From: JAJEFO01 sp965208685
GTDB lineage: Bacteria; Pseudomonadota; Alphaproteobacteria; Rhodobacterales; Rhodobacteraceae
Direction: 5' to 3'
NCBI GenBank assembly: GCA_965208685.1
Contig: CBDBPL010000007.1
Coordinates: forward strand, 2,542,001 to 2,606,000
DNA length: 64,000 nt
The notes under the pieces are model-generated. The model was not told the origin of the DNA, searched no databases, and was given only the letters and a program-made list of their open reading frames with translations. Positions 1-9,351 of the stretch are shown here, piece by piece. Position 1 is the stretch's first letter; each line of letters opens with the position of its first letter. A program made the position numbers and the translations under genes.

Positions 1-986
1 GGATCAGTTCCGAACACCCGCTTCTTCCGTGCAAGAAAAATCTTGCCCCATCCCGACCAGGTCCCGACTGAAGGCGCGTCGGGATCCGTCGGAAACCTCT
101 GCCGCCAGCCCGCTGGCAACGGCAGACCGCTTCGCTCGATCTGCTCCAGCATCCACGTAAGCGGGATGTTCGAGAGCGGTCGCGCCTTGATGCTGCCTGC
201 CAGCTGGCCTCCGATATCGCTGTGCGAGCCGCGAAACCAGACCTGCTTCACGGTCCCCTCGCGGCCCGGCTCGCATTCCCAGAGGATCGGACGAAAGGCT
301 TCGCGCGTCTCGTCAAGGGCCAAGGCATGGTACCCGTGCCTGATATGGTGACCCAGCTGATGGTTGTGGAAGGAGTGCCTGATTTCCGACCACTTCCAGA
401 CAAAGGGAGCCCGCAGTCCCAAGGACTTGACCGTATCGAAGCAGCCGATCACCTCGATCGGCACGTCACGCCAGCAGTGCGCTTCCGAAAACACTTCACG
501 CGCTTCCCCCCCGTTGTTGATCTGGTAATGGCGAAAGGCCTGCTGCACCAAGCGCTCAATCGCCTCGTCCTGCCGCAGGAGGCCGACCCTGTCGATTACG
601 CCCGCCAGCGACCGGACCGCGAAGGCGCCCCGTGAATAGCCGATCAGGAAGATCCGGTCTCCGGGCCGATGCCGGGTGGCGAGCCAGCCGTACGCGCGAC
701 GGATCCGCTTGTTGATCCCCCGGCCCTCTATGACGTCCAGGGTCTTCGACCAGTCCGACCATTGGGTTCCGGCTTCATAGTAGAGGCTCACCCTGCCTGA
801 CCGGGCCACTTCCTCCAGAAGCTTGTAGATCAGGCCGATATTCGTCTCCTCGCCCTCGGCCAGCGATGACATGGTGCCGTCGAGAAGAACAACGTGATCG
901 ACCGGTTCCCGCGTGTGCTGGTGCACAGATCGCTCGGTCCGGCGGAGGAAGCCGGCCAGATCGCGAATCTGGGCTCTCAAACTCAT
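1..986 (-). CDS. DUF2235-type alpha/beta hydrolase, C-terminus beyond the window
   Basis: The frame is open from an ATG at 986 down to base 1 with no stop, so about 328 residues are visible and the end lies outside the window. Near residue 110 there is a nucleophile elbow GYSRGA followed by AVRSLAGVI, the signature of DUF2235 proteins, which are alpha/beta hydrolases related to Tle1 phospholipase effectors. Further supports are DGT near residue 40, FDTVKSLG (strand with the catalytic Asp region) and WFRGSHSDIGG (catalytic His region). Family and motifs are clear; the substrate is not. No type VI secretion gene is visible beside it, so an effector role is not supported here. Confidence 0.8.
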   Translation of the reverse strand, partial: MSLRAQIRDLAGFLRRTERSVHQHTREPVDHVVLLDGTMSSLAEGEETNIGLIYKLLEEVARSGRVSLYYEAGTQWSDWSKTLDVIEGRGINKRIRRAYGWLATRHRPGDRIFLIGYSRGAFAVRSLAGVIDRVGLLRQDEAIERLVQQAFRHYQINNGGEAREVFSEAHCWRDVPIEVIGCFDTVKSLGLRAPFVWKWSEIRHSFHNHQLGHHIRHGYHALALDETREAFRPILWECEPGREGTVKQVWFRGSHSDIGGQLAGSIKARPLSNIPLTWMLEQIERSGLPLPAGWRQRFPTDPDAPSVGTWSGWGKIFLARKKRVFGTD

Positions 987-1089
987 CAATGCTCCTTGTG
1001 TGGCGAACCCGGGACCCGCAACGCAGGTTCAGGGCGCTGTCCCGTCCTTGAACAGGATCCGCACTCGCGGATCTGCATGACGACCACTT

Positions 1090-3378
1090 CTAGCCTGCAA
1101 CTCCTCCTGCATTCAGCGCGTGCCAGACCTTTGCAGGCGTGTACGGCATGTCGACCGTCTCCGCGCCACGGCATGCCATGGCGTCGGCAACCGCATTTGC
1201 CACGGCACCAAGAGCCCCGACCGTCCCGGCCTCCCCGCAGCCCTTCATGCCCATGGGATTGTAGAGCGAGGGAACGGGTTCGGTATCGAACCCGATCATC
1301 GGCACGTCCGCCGCCCGCGGCATGCCGTAGTCCATGAACGTGGCGGTCAGCAGCTGACCGTCCTCGTCATATGCAACATGCTCGCAGACGGCCTGTCCGA
1401 TGCCCTGGACAACGCCCCCGTGCACCTGACCTTCGGCCAGGAGCGGATTGATCAGGTTGCCAAGATCGTCCGTCACGAAATAGCGGTCCACGACCACGGT
1501 TCCGGTTTCCGGATCTATCTCGACTTCCGCGACATGTGCACCGTTCGGGAAGGACATGTTGTCGACCGACCACTCCTCCTTCACGTCCAGAATGTCGGTC
1601 CTGCCGTCGGCCCGTGCCATTTCGGCAACCTCCAGCATCGTGGGCGTCTCGTTCGAACCATCGATTCGAAAGCGTTCGTCGTCGAACTCCACGTCTTCGG
1701 ATTCGAACTTTCCAGCAAGATACTCGCCGAACTGCTTCGTGATCGTGGCAACGGTGGCAAGCGTCGCTCCGGTCTGCATCGTCACCGAACGCGAGCCGCC
1801 CGTCCCCCCGCCGCTCGGCACCAGATCGCTGTCGCCCTGCACGATGCGGACTGCGTCCGCCGAAATGCCTGTGTGATCGGCCAGGAACGTTGCAAAGACC
1901 GTCTCGTGCCCTTGTCCGTTCGATTGCGTGCCGACGTGGAGGCTGACGGTTCCGTCCTCCTCGAAGACAACCCTGGCACCCTCGATCTGGTCGCCGAGAA
2001 TGGATTCGATGTAGTAGCAGAGGCCCTGCCCCCGCAGACGTCCTCTTGCCTCGGATTCCGCGCGACGTGCGGCGAAGCCCGCATGATCGGAATTCTCCTC
2101 GGCGGACGTCAGAACCCGGTCGAATTCACCGACGTCGTAGGTCTCGGCGATTGCGGTCTTGTAGGGGAACTTTGCAGGCGGAATGAAGTTCTTCCGCCGC
2201 AGCTCGTGGGGATCGACGCCGAGCACGCGGGCGGCATTGTCGATCGATCGCTCGAGAGCGAGCATTGCCTCCGGTCTTCCAGCGCCACGGTATGCGTCGA
2301 CCTGAACGGTATTGGTGAAGAAGCCCTTGCAGTTCAGGGCGACCGCCTGGACGTCGTAGACGCCCATGGCGACCTTGGAGAACAGGTCCGTCTGGATCTG
2401 CTGCGCATATCCCGAAAGGTAGGCCCCGAGGTTGCAGGTCGTGTCCACCTTGTATGCCAGGATCCTGAATTCGGCATCGAGGGCGAGCGTGGTGTCGGAC
2501 ACCAGGTCCCGACCGGCATTGTCGGCCAGCATCGCCTCGGTGCGCTCGGCCATCCAGCGCACGGGCCGGCCCAGCGTCCTGGCGCAGGCCGCCACCGCGA
2601 AATACTCGGGATAGCCGAAGGCCTTCATGCCGAACCCGCCGCCGACATCGGGCGTGGTGACCCTGACCTCCTCCTTCCCGAGGCCGAAACATGAGATCAG
2701 GTCCTCCTTCATTTCCCAGACGCCCTGACCGCTGTAGGAAAAGTGCAGGCGCTCGCCGTCCCACTCCGCAAAGCAGCCGCGCGGCTCCATCGAATTGCAG
2801 ATGACGCGATTGTCCGCGACCCGCGTTGTCACGACATGCGCCGCCCCGGCAATTGCGTCTTCCACGGCAGCGGCATCGCCGGCCTGCCAATCAAAGGCGA
2901 CATTGTCCGGAACCTCGTCATGGATCGAGTCGCCGCCAGGAGCCAGATCCAGCTTGGCCCCAAGTTCGTCCACGTCGGCGAAAACGCTTTCGGCGGCATC
3001 CTTTGCCTGCGCCTGCGTCTCGGCCACGATCACGGCCACCGGATCTCCCACGAACCTGACCTTGCCTTCCGCCAGTATCGGTCGACGCGGTTCAGCCGGA
3101 GTCGAGCCGTCGCCGTTCGTGACAACCGTCGTCCCAAGCGAGTAGTCCACGCCCATGGCCGCGAGATCCTCCCGGGCGATCGCAAGTGCCACGCCCGGCA
3201 TCCCGCGTGCCTCTTCAAGGTCCACGGGTGCCAGCCGCCCGTGCGCCACCTGCGATCTCACGAAGACCGCGTAGAGCGCGCCGTCCGGAACGATGTCATC
3301 GACATACCGACCTGCACCGGTCAGAAACCGCCGATCCTCGAGCCGCCGGACCGGTTGAGACTTGCCAAACTTGTCCAT
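1090..3378 (-). CDS. Xanthine dehydrogenase/CoxL-family molybdopterin-binding subunit
   Basis: A 762-residue large subunit of the molybdenum hydroxylase family. Visible motifs are GGGFGMK (Moco-binding), AYRGAGRPE (the loop typical of form II CoxL-like and aldehyde-oxidase-like enzymes rather than the AYRCSFR of true form I CO dehydrogenase), GQGHET, and GMKGCGEAG near the C-terminus with the catalytic glutamate at about residue 716. These enzymes hydroxylate aldehydes, purines or heteroaromatics and normally work with a FAD subunit and a [2Fe-2S] subunit. Neither is adjacent: valS lies upstream and the DUF2235 gene downstream. It looks full length. The substrate cannot be assigned. Confidence 0.88.
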   Translation of the reverse strand: MDKFGKSQPVRRLEDRRFLTGAGRYVDDIVPDGALYAVFVRSQVAHGRLAPVDLEEARGMPGVALAIAREDLAAMGVDYSLGTTVVTNGDGSTPAEPRRPILAEGKVRFVGDPVAVIVAETQAQAKDAAESVFADVDELGAKLDLAPGGDSIHDEVPDNVAFDWQAGDAAAVEDAIAGAAHVVTTRVADNRVICNSMEPRGCFAEWDGERLHFSYSGQGVWEMKEDLISCFGLGKEEVRVTTPDVGGGFGMKAFGYPEYFAVAACARTLGRPVRWMAERTEAMLADNAGRDLVSDTTLALDAEFRILAYKVDTTCNLGAYLSGYAQQIQTDLFSKVAMGVYDVQAVALNCKGFFTNTVQVDAYRGAGRPEAMLALERSIDNAARVLGVDPHELRRKNFIPPAKFPYKTAIAETYDVGEFDRVLTSAEENSDHAGFAARRAESEARGRLRGQGLCYYIESILGDQIEGARVVFEEDGTVSLHVGTQSNGQGHETVFATFLADHTGISADAVRIVQGDSDLVPSGGGTGGSRSVTMQTGATLATVATITKQFGEYLAGKFESEDVEFDDERFRIDGSNETPTMLEVAEMARADGRTDILDVKEEWSVDNMSFPNGAHVAEVEIDPETGTVVVDRYFVTDDLGNLINPLLAEGQVHGGVVQGIGQAVCEHVAYDEDGQLLTATFMDYGMPRAADVPMIGFDTEPVPSLYNPMGMKGCGEAGTVGALGAVANAVADAMACRGAETVDMPYTPAKVWHALNAGGVAG

Positions 3379-3642
3379 CGAAGATTCCAGGTTGCCACTG
3401 GGCGAACCCTAGCTTCGTGCCGACCGGTGTCCAGAGGCCCAAGGCACTGCGTGAACAACGGCAAGTGCGTCCGGAGCGGATTTCTGCGGCTCGCGCGGAC
3501 GAGCCCTGCTCAACCGTCTGCCACATCGTGACGGAACCGGACCCTTCCCCTCGCGGACACGCGATCGGGACAAATTCCCGGTCGGCCTTTTCCTCGCCGC
3601 AATGCGGCGATAAACGGTGCGCCGAACGGAAGGACCGACGCC

Positions 3643-6600
3643 ATGGACAAGACCTTTGACGCCGACGAGGCCGAATCCCGCATCTACGCAGCCTGGGAGC
3701 GCACTGGGGCCTTCAAGGCAGGCGCCAATGCGCGGCCCGGAGCCGCACCGTTCTGCATCATGATCCCGCCGCCAAACGTGACCGGCGTTCTCCACATGGG
3801 TCACGCCTTCAACAACACTCTGCAGGACATTCTCGTCCGGTGGCACAGGATGCGGGGCCACGATACGCTTTGGCAGCCAGGGCAGGATCACGCCGGCATC
3901 GCCACGCAAATGGTTGTCGAACGCATGCTGGCCGAAACGGGCCAGCCGTCGCGGCGCGAAATGGGCCGCGAGGCATTCACCGGGAAGGTCTGGGAATGGA
4001 AGGAAGAGTCGGGCGGAACCATCATCGAGCAGCTCAAGCGCCTCGGCGCCAGTTGCGACTGGTCCCGAAACGCGTTCACCATGTCGGGCGCGCCGGATGC
4101 ACCTGCCAGCGAAGAGGGCAACTTCCATGACGCTGTCATTCGCGCCTTCGTCAAGATGCATGAAGACGGCCTCATCTACCGAGGCAAGCGCCTGGTCAAC
4201 TGGGATCCGCATTTCGAGACCGCGATCTCCGACCTCGAGGTCGAGAACACCGAGGTCGATGGCCACATGTGGCACTTCAAGTACCCGCTCGCAGGAAATG
4301 CGACCTACGAATACGTCGAGAAGGATGAAGACGGGAACGAGACCCTCCGCGAGACCCGGGACTACATCTCGATCGCGACCACACGACCGGAGACCATGCT
4401 TGGCGACGGTGCGGTCGCGGTTCACCCTTCAGATGAGAGATACGCGCCAATCATCGGAAAACTATGCGAAATCCCGGTCGGCCCGAAGGATCACCGCCGC
4501 CTGATTCCGATCATCACGGACCCTTACCCGGATCCCGAGTTCGGCTCCGGCGCCGTCAAGATCACCGGCGCCCATGACTTCAACGACTATGCCGTCGCCA
4601 AGCGCGGCAACATTCCCATGTACCGCCTCATGGACACCAAGGGGCACATGCGCGACGACGGCGCCCCGTATGCCGAAGCCGCGGCGATCGCGATCAGCGT
4701 TGCCGAGGGCAAGGAGAGCCTTACCGAAGCCCGCGCGGACGCGATCAATCTCGTCCCGGACGACCTGCGCGGCCTTGACAGGTTCGAGGCCCGAATCAGG
4801 GTTGTCGAACAGATTGCCGCCGACGGCCTCGCGGTCATGACCGTTGCGGGCGATTCGCGACTTGGCAAACAGACATCGGCGGAGGACGCGGGCGAAGACA
4901 CCCCCGTCCCCCTCGTGGAGGCCAGGAAGATCATGCAGCCGTTCGGCGACCGTTCAAAGGTCGTCATCGAACCCATGCTGACCGACCAGTGGTTCGTCGA
5001 CACGGAGAAGATCGTCGGACCTGCCTTGGAAGCGGTCCGCGACGGCACGACGGAAATCCTGCCTGAGCAGCACAGGAAGGTCTATTTCAACTGGCTGACG
5101 AGCATCGAGCCTTGGTGCATATCCCGGCAGCTCTGGTGGGGTCACCAGATCCCTGTCTGGTACGGTCCGGAACTCAAGGACGGCAAGCCGTGCGCGGATG
5201 GACTCAAGGCCTTCTGCGCAGCCGACGAGGCCGATGCAGTTGCGCTGGCCAAGGAGCATTATCCAGCGGACGTGGCCGTCGTCGCCGACGCCATGGCATA
5301 CGACGCGGCAGTTTCGGAAAGCACGGCAATGGCAGCGTCCGGCAATGACTGGACGGCGCCGCTCCACCGCGACCCCGACGTGCTGGACACGTGGTTCTCC
5401 TCCGGGCTCTGGCCCATCGGCACCCTCGGCTGGCCCGAGAGAACCGCCGAACTCGAGAGATACTTCCCGACCAGCGTTCTCGTCACCGGCTTTGACATCA
5501 TTTTCTTCTGGGTCGCGCGCATGATGATGATGCAGTACGCGATGGTCGGCGACCGCCCGTTCGACACCGTCTACGTCCATGCTCTCGTGCGCGACGCTGC
5601 GGGCAACAAGATGTCGAAGTCCCTCGGCAACGTCATCGATCCGATCGAGCTGGTCGACAAGTTCGGCGCGGACGCGGTCCGCTTCACGCTCACCTCGATG
5701 GCCGCCATGGGCCGCGACCTCAAGCTGTCGGAGAGCCGTGTCGCCGGATACCGAAACTTCACGACCAAGCTCTGGAACGCGGCCCGGTTTGCAGAGTTGA
5801 ACGGCGTCTTCGAAGTGGACGACAGGATCCCGAACGCCACGCAGACAGTCAACAAGTGGATCATCGGCGAGCTCGCAAGGACGCGCATCGCCGTCGACGA
5901 GGCGTTGGGCGGATTTCGCTTCAACGATGCCGCGAACACGCTCTACACGTTCGTTTGGGGCACGTTCTGCGACTGGTATGTCGAGTTCTCGAAGCCCCTG
6001 TTCAACACGGAACATGCCGAGGAAACGCGACGTACCATGGCGTGGCTGCTTGATCAGACCCTGATCCTGCTCCACCCGTTCATGCCGTTCATCACCGAGG
6101 AGCTCTGGGCTCTCTCGGCCCCGACGCGTGAGAAGATGCTCGTTCACGCGGATTGGGCGACTTGTGGCGAAGAACTCGTCGACGCCTCGGCCGAGACGGA
6201 AATCGGCTGGGTCATCGACCTCATCGAGAAGGTTCGCTCGGTCAGAGGGGAAATGAACGTCCCCGCTGGAACGAAGACCCCTCTGCTCAAGCTGTCCCTG
6301 GATTCGGCGGGCGAGACAGCCTGGGCAAACAACGAGTCCATGATCATGCGCCAGGCGCGCATCGAGGCCCTGACCGACGCAGAAGCGGCTCCCAGGGGCT
6401 CCGCCACGATCGCAGCGCTTGGCGGCACTTTCGCCCTGCCGCTCGAGGGACTGATCGACGTTGCGGTAGAGCGGGCGCGCCTCGAAAAGGCGGTCGGCAA
6501 GCTCGAAAAGGAGTTCGCAGGGCTTCAGGGTCGCCTGGACAACAGGAAGTTCCGCGAAAATGCAGCCGAAGACGTGATTGCAGAGACCGAGGAAGCGGCG

Positions 6601-6666
6601 TCGCTCAAGGCTGAAGAGCTTGGCCGGCTCAGGACCGCGCTGGGCCGGATCGAGGAACTCGACTGA
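3643..6666 (+). CDS. valS: Valyl-tRNA synthetase
   Basis: A 1007-residue class I aminoacyl-tRNA synthetase that charges tRNA-Val and edits misactivated threonine. The HIGH box reads HMGH within NVTGVLHMGHAF, near residue 50, and the KMSKS box NKMSKSLGN has its first lysine at residue 656. The C-terminal 70 residues are charged and helical (VERARLEKAVGKLEKEF), matching the coiled-coil arm of ValRS. Length and motif order fit bacterial ValRS, and the ATG at 3643 gives the usual short N-terminus. It is monocistronic in this window: the next gene lies on the opposite strand and converges on it. Confidence 0.97.
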   Translation: MDKTFDADEAESRIYAAWERTGAFKAGANARPGAAPFCIMIPPPNVTGVLHMGHAFNNTLQDILVRWHRMRGHDTLWQPGQDHAGIATQMVVERMLAETGQPSRREMGREAFTGKVWEWKEESGGTIIEQLKRLGASCDWSRNAFTMSGAPDAPASEEGNFHDAVIRAFVKMHEDGLIYRGKRLVNWDPHFETAISDLEVENTEVDGHMWHFKYPLAGNATYEYVEKDEDGNETLRETRDYISIATTRPETMLGDGAVAVHPSDERYAPIIGKLCEIPVGPKDHRRLIPIITDPYPDPEFGSGAVKITGAHDFNDYAVAKRGNIPMYRLMDTKGHMRDDGAPYAEAAAIAISVAEGKESLTEARADAINLVPDDLRGLDRFEARIRVVEQIAADGLAVMTVAGDSRLGKQTSAEDAGEDTPVPLVEARKIMQPFGDRSKVVIEPMLTDQWFVDTEKIVGPALEAVRDGTTEILPEQHRKVYFNWLTSIEPWCISRQLWWGHQIPVWYGPELKDGKPCADGLKAFCAADEADAVALAKEHYPADVAVVADAMAYDAAVSESTAMAASGNDWTAPLHRDPDVLDTWFSSGLWPIGTLGWPERTAELERYFPTSVLVTGFDIIFFWVARMMMMQYAMVGDRPFDTVYVHALVRDAAGNKMSKSLGNVIDPIELVDKFGADAVRFTLTSMAAMGRDLKLSESRVAGYRNFTTKLWNAARFAELNGVFEVDDRIPNATQTVNKWIIGELARTRIAVDEALGGFRFNDAANTLYTFVWGTFCDWYVEFSKPLFNTEHAEETRRTMAWLLDQTLILLHPFMPFITEELWALSAPTREKMLVHADWATCGEELVDASAETEIGWVIDLIEKVRSVRGEMNVPAGTKTPLLKLSLDSAGETAWANNESMIMRQARIEALTDAEAAPRGSATIAALGGTFALPLEGLIDVAVERARLEKAVGKLEKEFAGLQGRLDNRKFRENAAEDVIAETEEAASLKAEELGRLRTALGRIEELD

Positions 6667-6688
6667 AGTCCGTGTCCTCTCGCCGGTT

Positions 6689-7294
6689 TCAGGCAGCCAT
6701 ACTTCTCACCAGCTCTACCAGCGGCCCAATCTCAAGCCCGTCTGCCGACCGCAGCGCCGCGATGTAACGTGCGCGGTGGTCGCTGTCGGCAATCAGTGTA
6801 CCTCCTCCTGACCAATCGAGGAAAAGGTCGGGATCGACAGTGGCCAGGTATGCATCGGCCATGATCCGCGCCCATCGTCCGTTTCCGTTCGCAAAGGGGT
6901 GGATCCAAACCAGTTTGTGGTGGAAGCGTGCGGTGGCTTCCAGCGGTTCGCAGGTGCAGTGCTCGCGCCAGTACCTGGCGTCGTCGAGGCAGGTGCGCAT
7001 CTCGGTTGAGATGTGCCAGACCGACACGCCAATGTTCTTCTCGGCGCGCCTGTAGGCGCCTGCCCAGTCCCAGACCTTGCCGAGCAGGCGCCTGTGGACT
7101 TCACGCGCGGCATCGTCGGTCAGGACATCGAAGGATTTCGGCCGCCGCTCCAGCCAGTTCAGGCCCTCGATGATGTTGTCGCCCTCCAACTCATTCAATT
7201 CTCCGCGGGTGGAAATGTGCTTGGTCTTGAGTCCCTGCAGCTCATCTGGCGCAAGTGGGGTCGCGCCGGTCGGTTCGTGCAGCTCCATGGTCAC
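6689..7294 (-). CDS. Mobile mystery protein B, Fic/DOC domain
   Basis: A 201-residue Fic protein with an intact catalytic motif HPFANGNGRWAR (His132), the core of AMP- or nucleotide-transferring Fic enzymes. The overall pattern (short N-terminus, TRGELNELE segment, WDWAGAYR, then the Fic box) matches the mobile mystery protein B family. It overlaps the upstream gene by ATGA (7291-7294), so the pair is translationally coupled. Fic proteins next to a DNA-binding partner usually act as toxin or effector of a toxin-antitoxin-like pair. That role is inferred from family and layout. Confidence 0.85.
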   Translation of the reverse strand: MTMELHEPTGATPLAPDELQGLKTKHISTRGELNELEGDNIIEGLNWLERRPKSFDVLTDDAAREVHRRLLGKVWDWAGAYRRAEKNIGVSVWHISTEMRTCLDDARYWREHCTCEPLEATARFHHKLVWIHPFANGNGRWARIMADAYLATVDPDLFLDWSGGGTLIADSDHRARYIAALRSADGLEIGPLVELVRSMAA

Positions 7295-7752
7295 TTCCAG
7301 AAATCTCTCGGCATTTCCCGCGCGATTTCGCTGGCCAGCTCCTCGATCATTTCCTCTTTGCTGCGCAGGCCTTCTGTTTGCTCTTCCAGGGCCATATGCG
7401 CGCGGGTGCGCTGGACGATGCGTCTGGCCTTCTTGCGGGCCTGGGCCATGACGATCTCTTCGACCGGACCCTCGCGCGGGATGATCGCATAGACGAGCTT
7501 GCCGCCCATTGCCTCGGCCATCTTCTCGAGCTGGTTCAACGAGATGGTCCCCGCCCGCTCGTTCCGGACTGAACTGTAGACGCTGTTGCGCGACACACCC
7601 AACCGCTCTGCAACAGTGGAAGCACCAATGCCGATTGCTTCCTGAAAGGTCAGGATCCAGCCACCCACTGGCTTGACGAAAGTCTGGGCCGCTTGGGCGG
7701 CCTGATTGATCTTTTCTTCGGCCTGTCTTTGTTTCGTGCGAGAGAAGGACAT
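7291..7752 (-). CDS. Mobile mystery protein A, HTH DNA-binding protein
   Basis: A 153-residue protein with a helix-turn-helix around ASTVAERLGVSRNSVYSSVRN (residues about 44-64), followed by LNQLEKMAEAMGGKLVYAI, a common ending in Xre-like antitoxins. A charged helical C-terminus follows. Its size, its position directly before the Fic gene and the 4-base overlap match mobile mystery protein A. It probably represses its own promoter in the AT-rich region upstream and restrains the Fic partner. The AT-rich flank contrasts with the GC-rich surroundings and suggests recent acquisition. Confidence 0.85.
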   Translation of the reverse strand: MSFSRTKQRQAEEKINQAAQAAQTFVKPVGGWILTFQEAIGIGASTVAERLGVSRNSVYSSVRNERAGTISLNQLEKMAEAMGGKLVYAIIPREGPVEEIVMAQARKKARRIVQRTRAHMALEEQTEGLRSKEEMIEELASEIAREMPRDFWK

Positions 7753-7796
7753 TTGCCTACCTGCGGATTTGCATACTGGAACCTAATTGTAATGTT

Positions 7797-7825
7797 TTAA
7801 TATGGCATATTTGAGAAAAATGCAA
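7797..7825 (-). promoter_or_regulatory. Putative promoter of the mobile mystery A/B pair
   Basis: On the minus strand, TTGCAT (7825-7820), a 17-base spacer and TATTAA (7802-7797) lie about 45 bases before the gene A start, inside a strongly AT-rich stretch (about 7765-7860) unlike the rest of the window. Spacing and boxes fit a sigma-70 promoter. No clear palindromic operator was picked out by eye. Confidence 0.45.
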
Positions 7826-7854
7826 TACTATAAAATGTCAATTTTGATACTTTG

Positions 7855-8124
7855 CTAAACTGTGTTATGGCGCAGTGCGCCAGGCAAGTTCACGATTCCA
7901 TGCCGCTCCGCACTTGCGTATTCGGCAAGCTGTAAAGCTGTAACCCATTGACATGAATTGACTTCTGGCGGCCGGACGACCTTCGTCCCCGAGGCTCCCG
8001 GAAAGCAGGCCGCGATTTGCTTGGCGTCGTCGTCGGGCAGCAGCCGGAAGCGGCCACCGACCCATGAACCGTCGACCTCAAGCCTATCATCCTCTCGGGC
8101 AGCTGTCCGAGTCCGCTGAAGGCG
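7855..8124 (-). pseudogene. Possible 3' remnant of an unidentified gene
   Basis: An open frame of 89 codons without a plausible start codon runs from just after a TGA (8125-8127) to a TAG (7855-7857). Its translation (VDGSWVGGRFRLLPDD, then QWVTALQLAEYASAERHG) looks more protein-like than the other frames. I do not recognise a family. It sits in the roughly 480-base gap between the mobile mystery pair and the sugar operon, where nothing else is evident. It may be chance. Confidence 0.18.
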
Positions 8125-8235
8125 TCACAGGCGTTCTTCCGGTCGCATTCGAACCGAAGGCAAGTCAGCACCGCTGTCACCGGGCAAGCGTGCGCCAGTC
8201 TGCGCATGCGACGGTCGACGCTTCGCAACCACAGG

Positions 8236-9351
8236 TCAGTTCGACAGCCTGCGCGCCTCTCCGGCCTTGACTTCCCTGCCTGTCCTGCGCGACTCGATGG
8301 CAGCGAAGGCCAGGGCGAGCGTCGCCAGGTTTCCGCGTGCGGAGTTGTCAGGAGCGCGCTGGTCCTCGATGGCGCAGAGCAACTCGCCCATTGCGCCGCG
8401 AAACCCGTCATTGAACCATGTTCCTTCGAGGTTCGGCCTCGCGACGCCGTCTTCAGTGGTCAACGTCACCGACTGGGTGCCAAGATCGGGGCCTTCGGAT
8501 ACAAGGCTGCCCATTGTTCCTGCAATGTATGTCGTGTCACGCGCGCCATGTGGGGCGCCGCCATCGAAGATCAGACTCGCCTGCCCACCCTCCATCCGCA
8601 CAAGCGCCTGCGCCAGAAGCGGCATCTTGTTTGTCTGGCCACGGGCCATGGCCGCGGTAGCAAAAGCGCGTTCGACTCGTTCGCCCACGAGGGAGACCAC
8701 GAAGTCGAACCAATGAACGCCGAAGTCGTAGAGCACGAGATCCCGCACCTCGTCGAACGGCGTCCCGGCCGTCCAGCCGTGATCCCAGTGAATGCTGGCA
8801 TGAACCGAAAGTACGTCGCCGATCAGCCCGGCGCGAACCGCTTCGCGCATCCATGCCATATGGGGCGACCAACGCCCGTTTTGATTCACCGCCAGCTTGA
8901 CGCCGTGGTCCTCCGCCAATTTCACCAGGCGCTGCCCTTCATCCAGGTCGGTCACGAGGGGCTTTTGGCTCAGCACGTGTTTGCCGGCTTCAAGCGCGGC
9001 CTCAATGATCGGTGTTCTGTGTTCCGGGTGCAGCGTGACGTCGATCACGTCGATGCTGTCGTCGGCCACGATCCCTTCCCAATCGTCCTCCACGGACGCA
9101 GAGGGGCAGTATTCGGCCGCCCGCTCCTCGGCCTTGGCGCGCGTCCGGTTCCAGAGCGAGGCAACCTCCCATCCCGCGGCCCTGTAGGCATCCAGATGGC
9201 TGGCAGAAATCCCGCCGGTCCCGATCATGCCGATGCGGGGCCGGTAGGCTCTTGGCATGGGTGGGCGATACGGCAGGTCCGGCGCCGCGACTTCCGCAAG
9301 TGCACGTGACTTCAAGGCATAGGTATCGGTGTCGATCGGCCCTTCGGTCAT
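8236..9351 (-). CDS. Gfo/Idh/MocA-family dehydrogenase (distal gene of sugar operon)
   Basis: A 371-residue NAD(P)-dependent oxidoreductase. The Rossmann motif GMIGTGGISASH starts near residue 40 after an extended N-terminus, and the C-terminal alpha/beta domain carries LYDFGVHWFDF. The family's EKP motif reads SQKPL here: glutamate is replaced by glutamine but the catalytic lysine is kept. It overlaps the preceding dehydrogenase by 4 bases (9348-9351), so they are co-translated as the last two genes of the operon. It probably oxidises or reduces a ketose or cyclitol intermediate. The substrate is unknown. Confidence 0.88.
   Translation of the reverse strand: MTEGPIDTDTYALKSRALAEVAAPDLPYRPPMPRAYRPRIGMIGTGGISASHLDAYRAAGWEVASLWNRTRAKAEERAAEYCPSASVEDDWEGIVADDSIDVIDVTLHPEHRTPIIEAALEAGKHVLSQKPLVTDLDEGQRLVKLAEDHGVKLAVNQNGRWSPHMAWMREAVRAGLIGDVLSVHASIHWDHGWTAGTPFDEVRDLVLYDFGVHWFDFVVSLVGERVERAFATAAMARGQTNKMPLLAQALVRMEGGQASLIFDGGAPHGARDTTYIAGTMGSLVSEGPDLGTQSVTLTTEDGVARPNLEGTWFNDGFRGAMGELLCAIEDQRAPDNSARGNLATLALAFAAIESRRTGREVKAGEARRLSN

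Noticed and set aside
1120..2694. Long plus-strand open frame opposite the molybdenum hydroxylase
   Set aside because: Antisense to a gene with clear motifs; its translation is arginine/histidine-rich and without recognisable domains, a GC-rich shadow.
4954..6147. 397-codon minus-strand frame within valS
   Set aside because: Fully antisense to valS; no family features.
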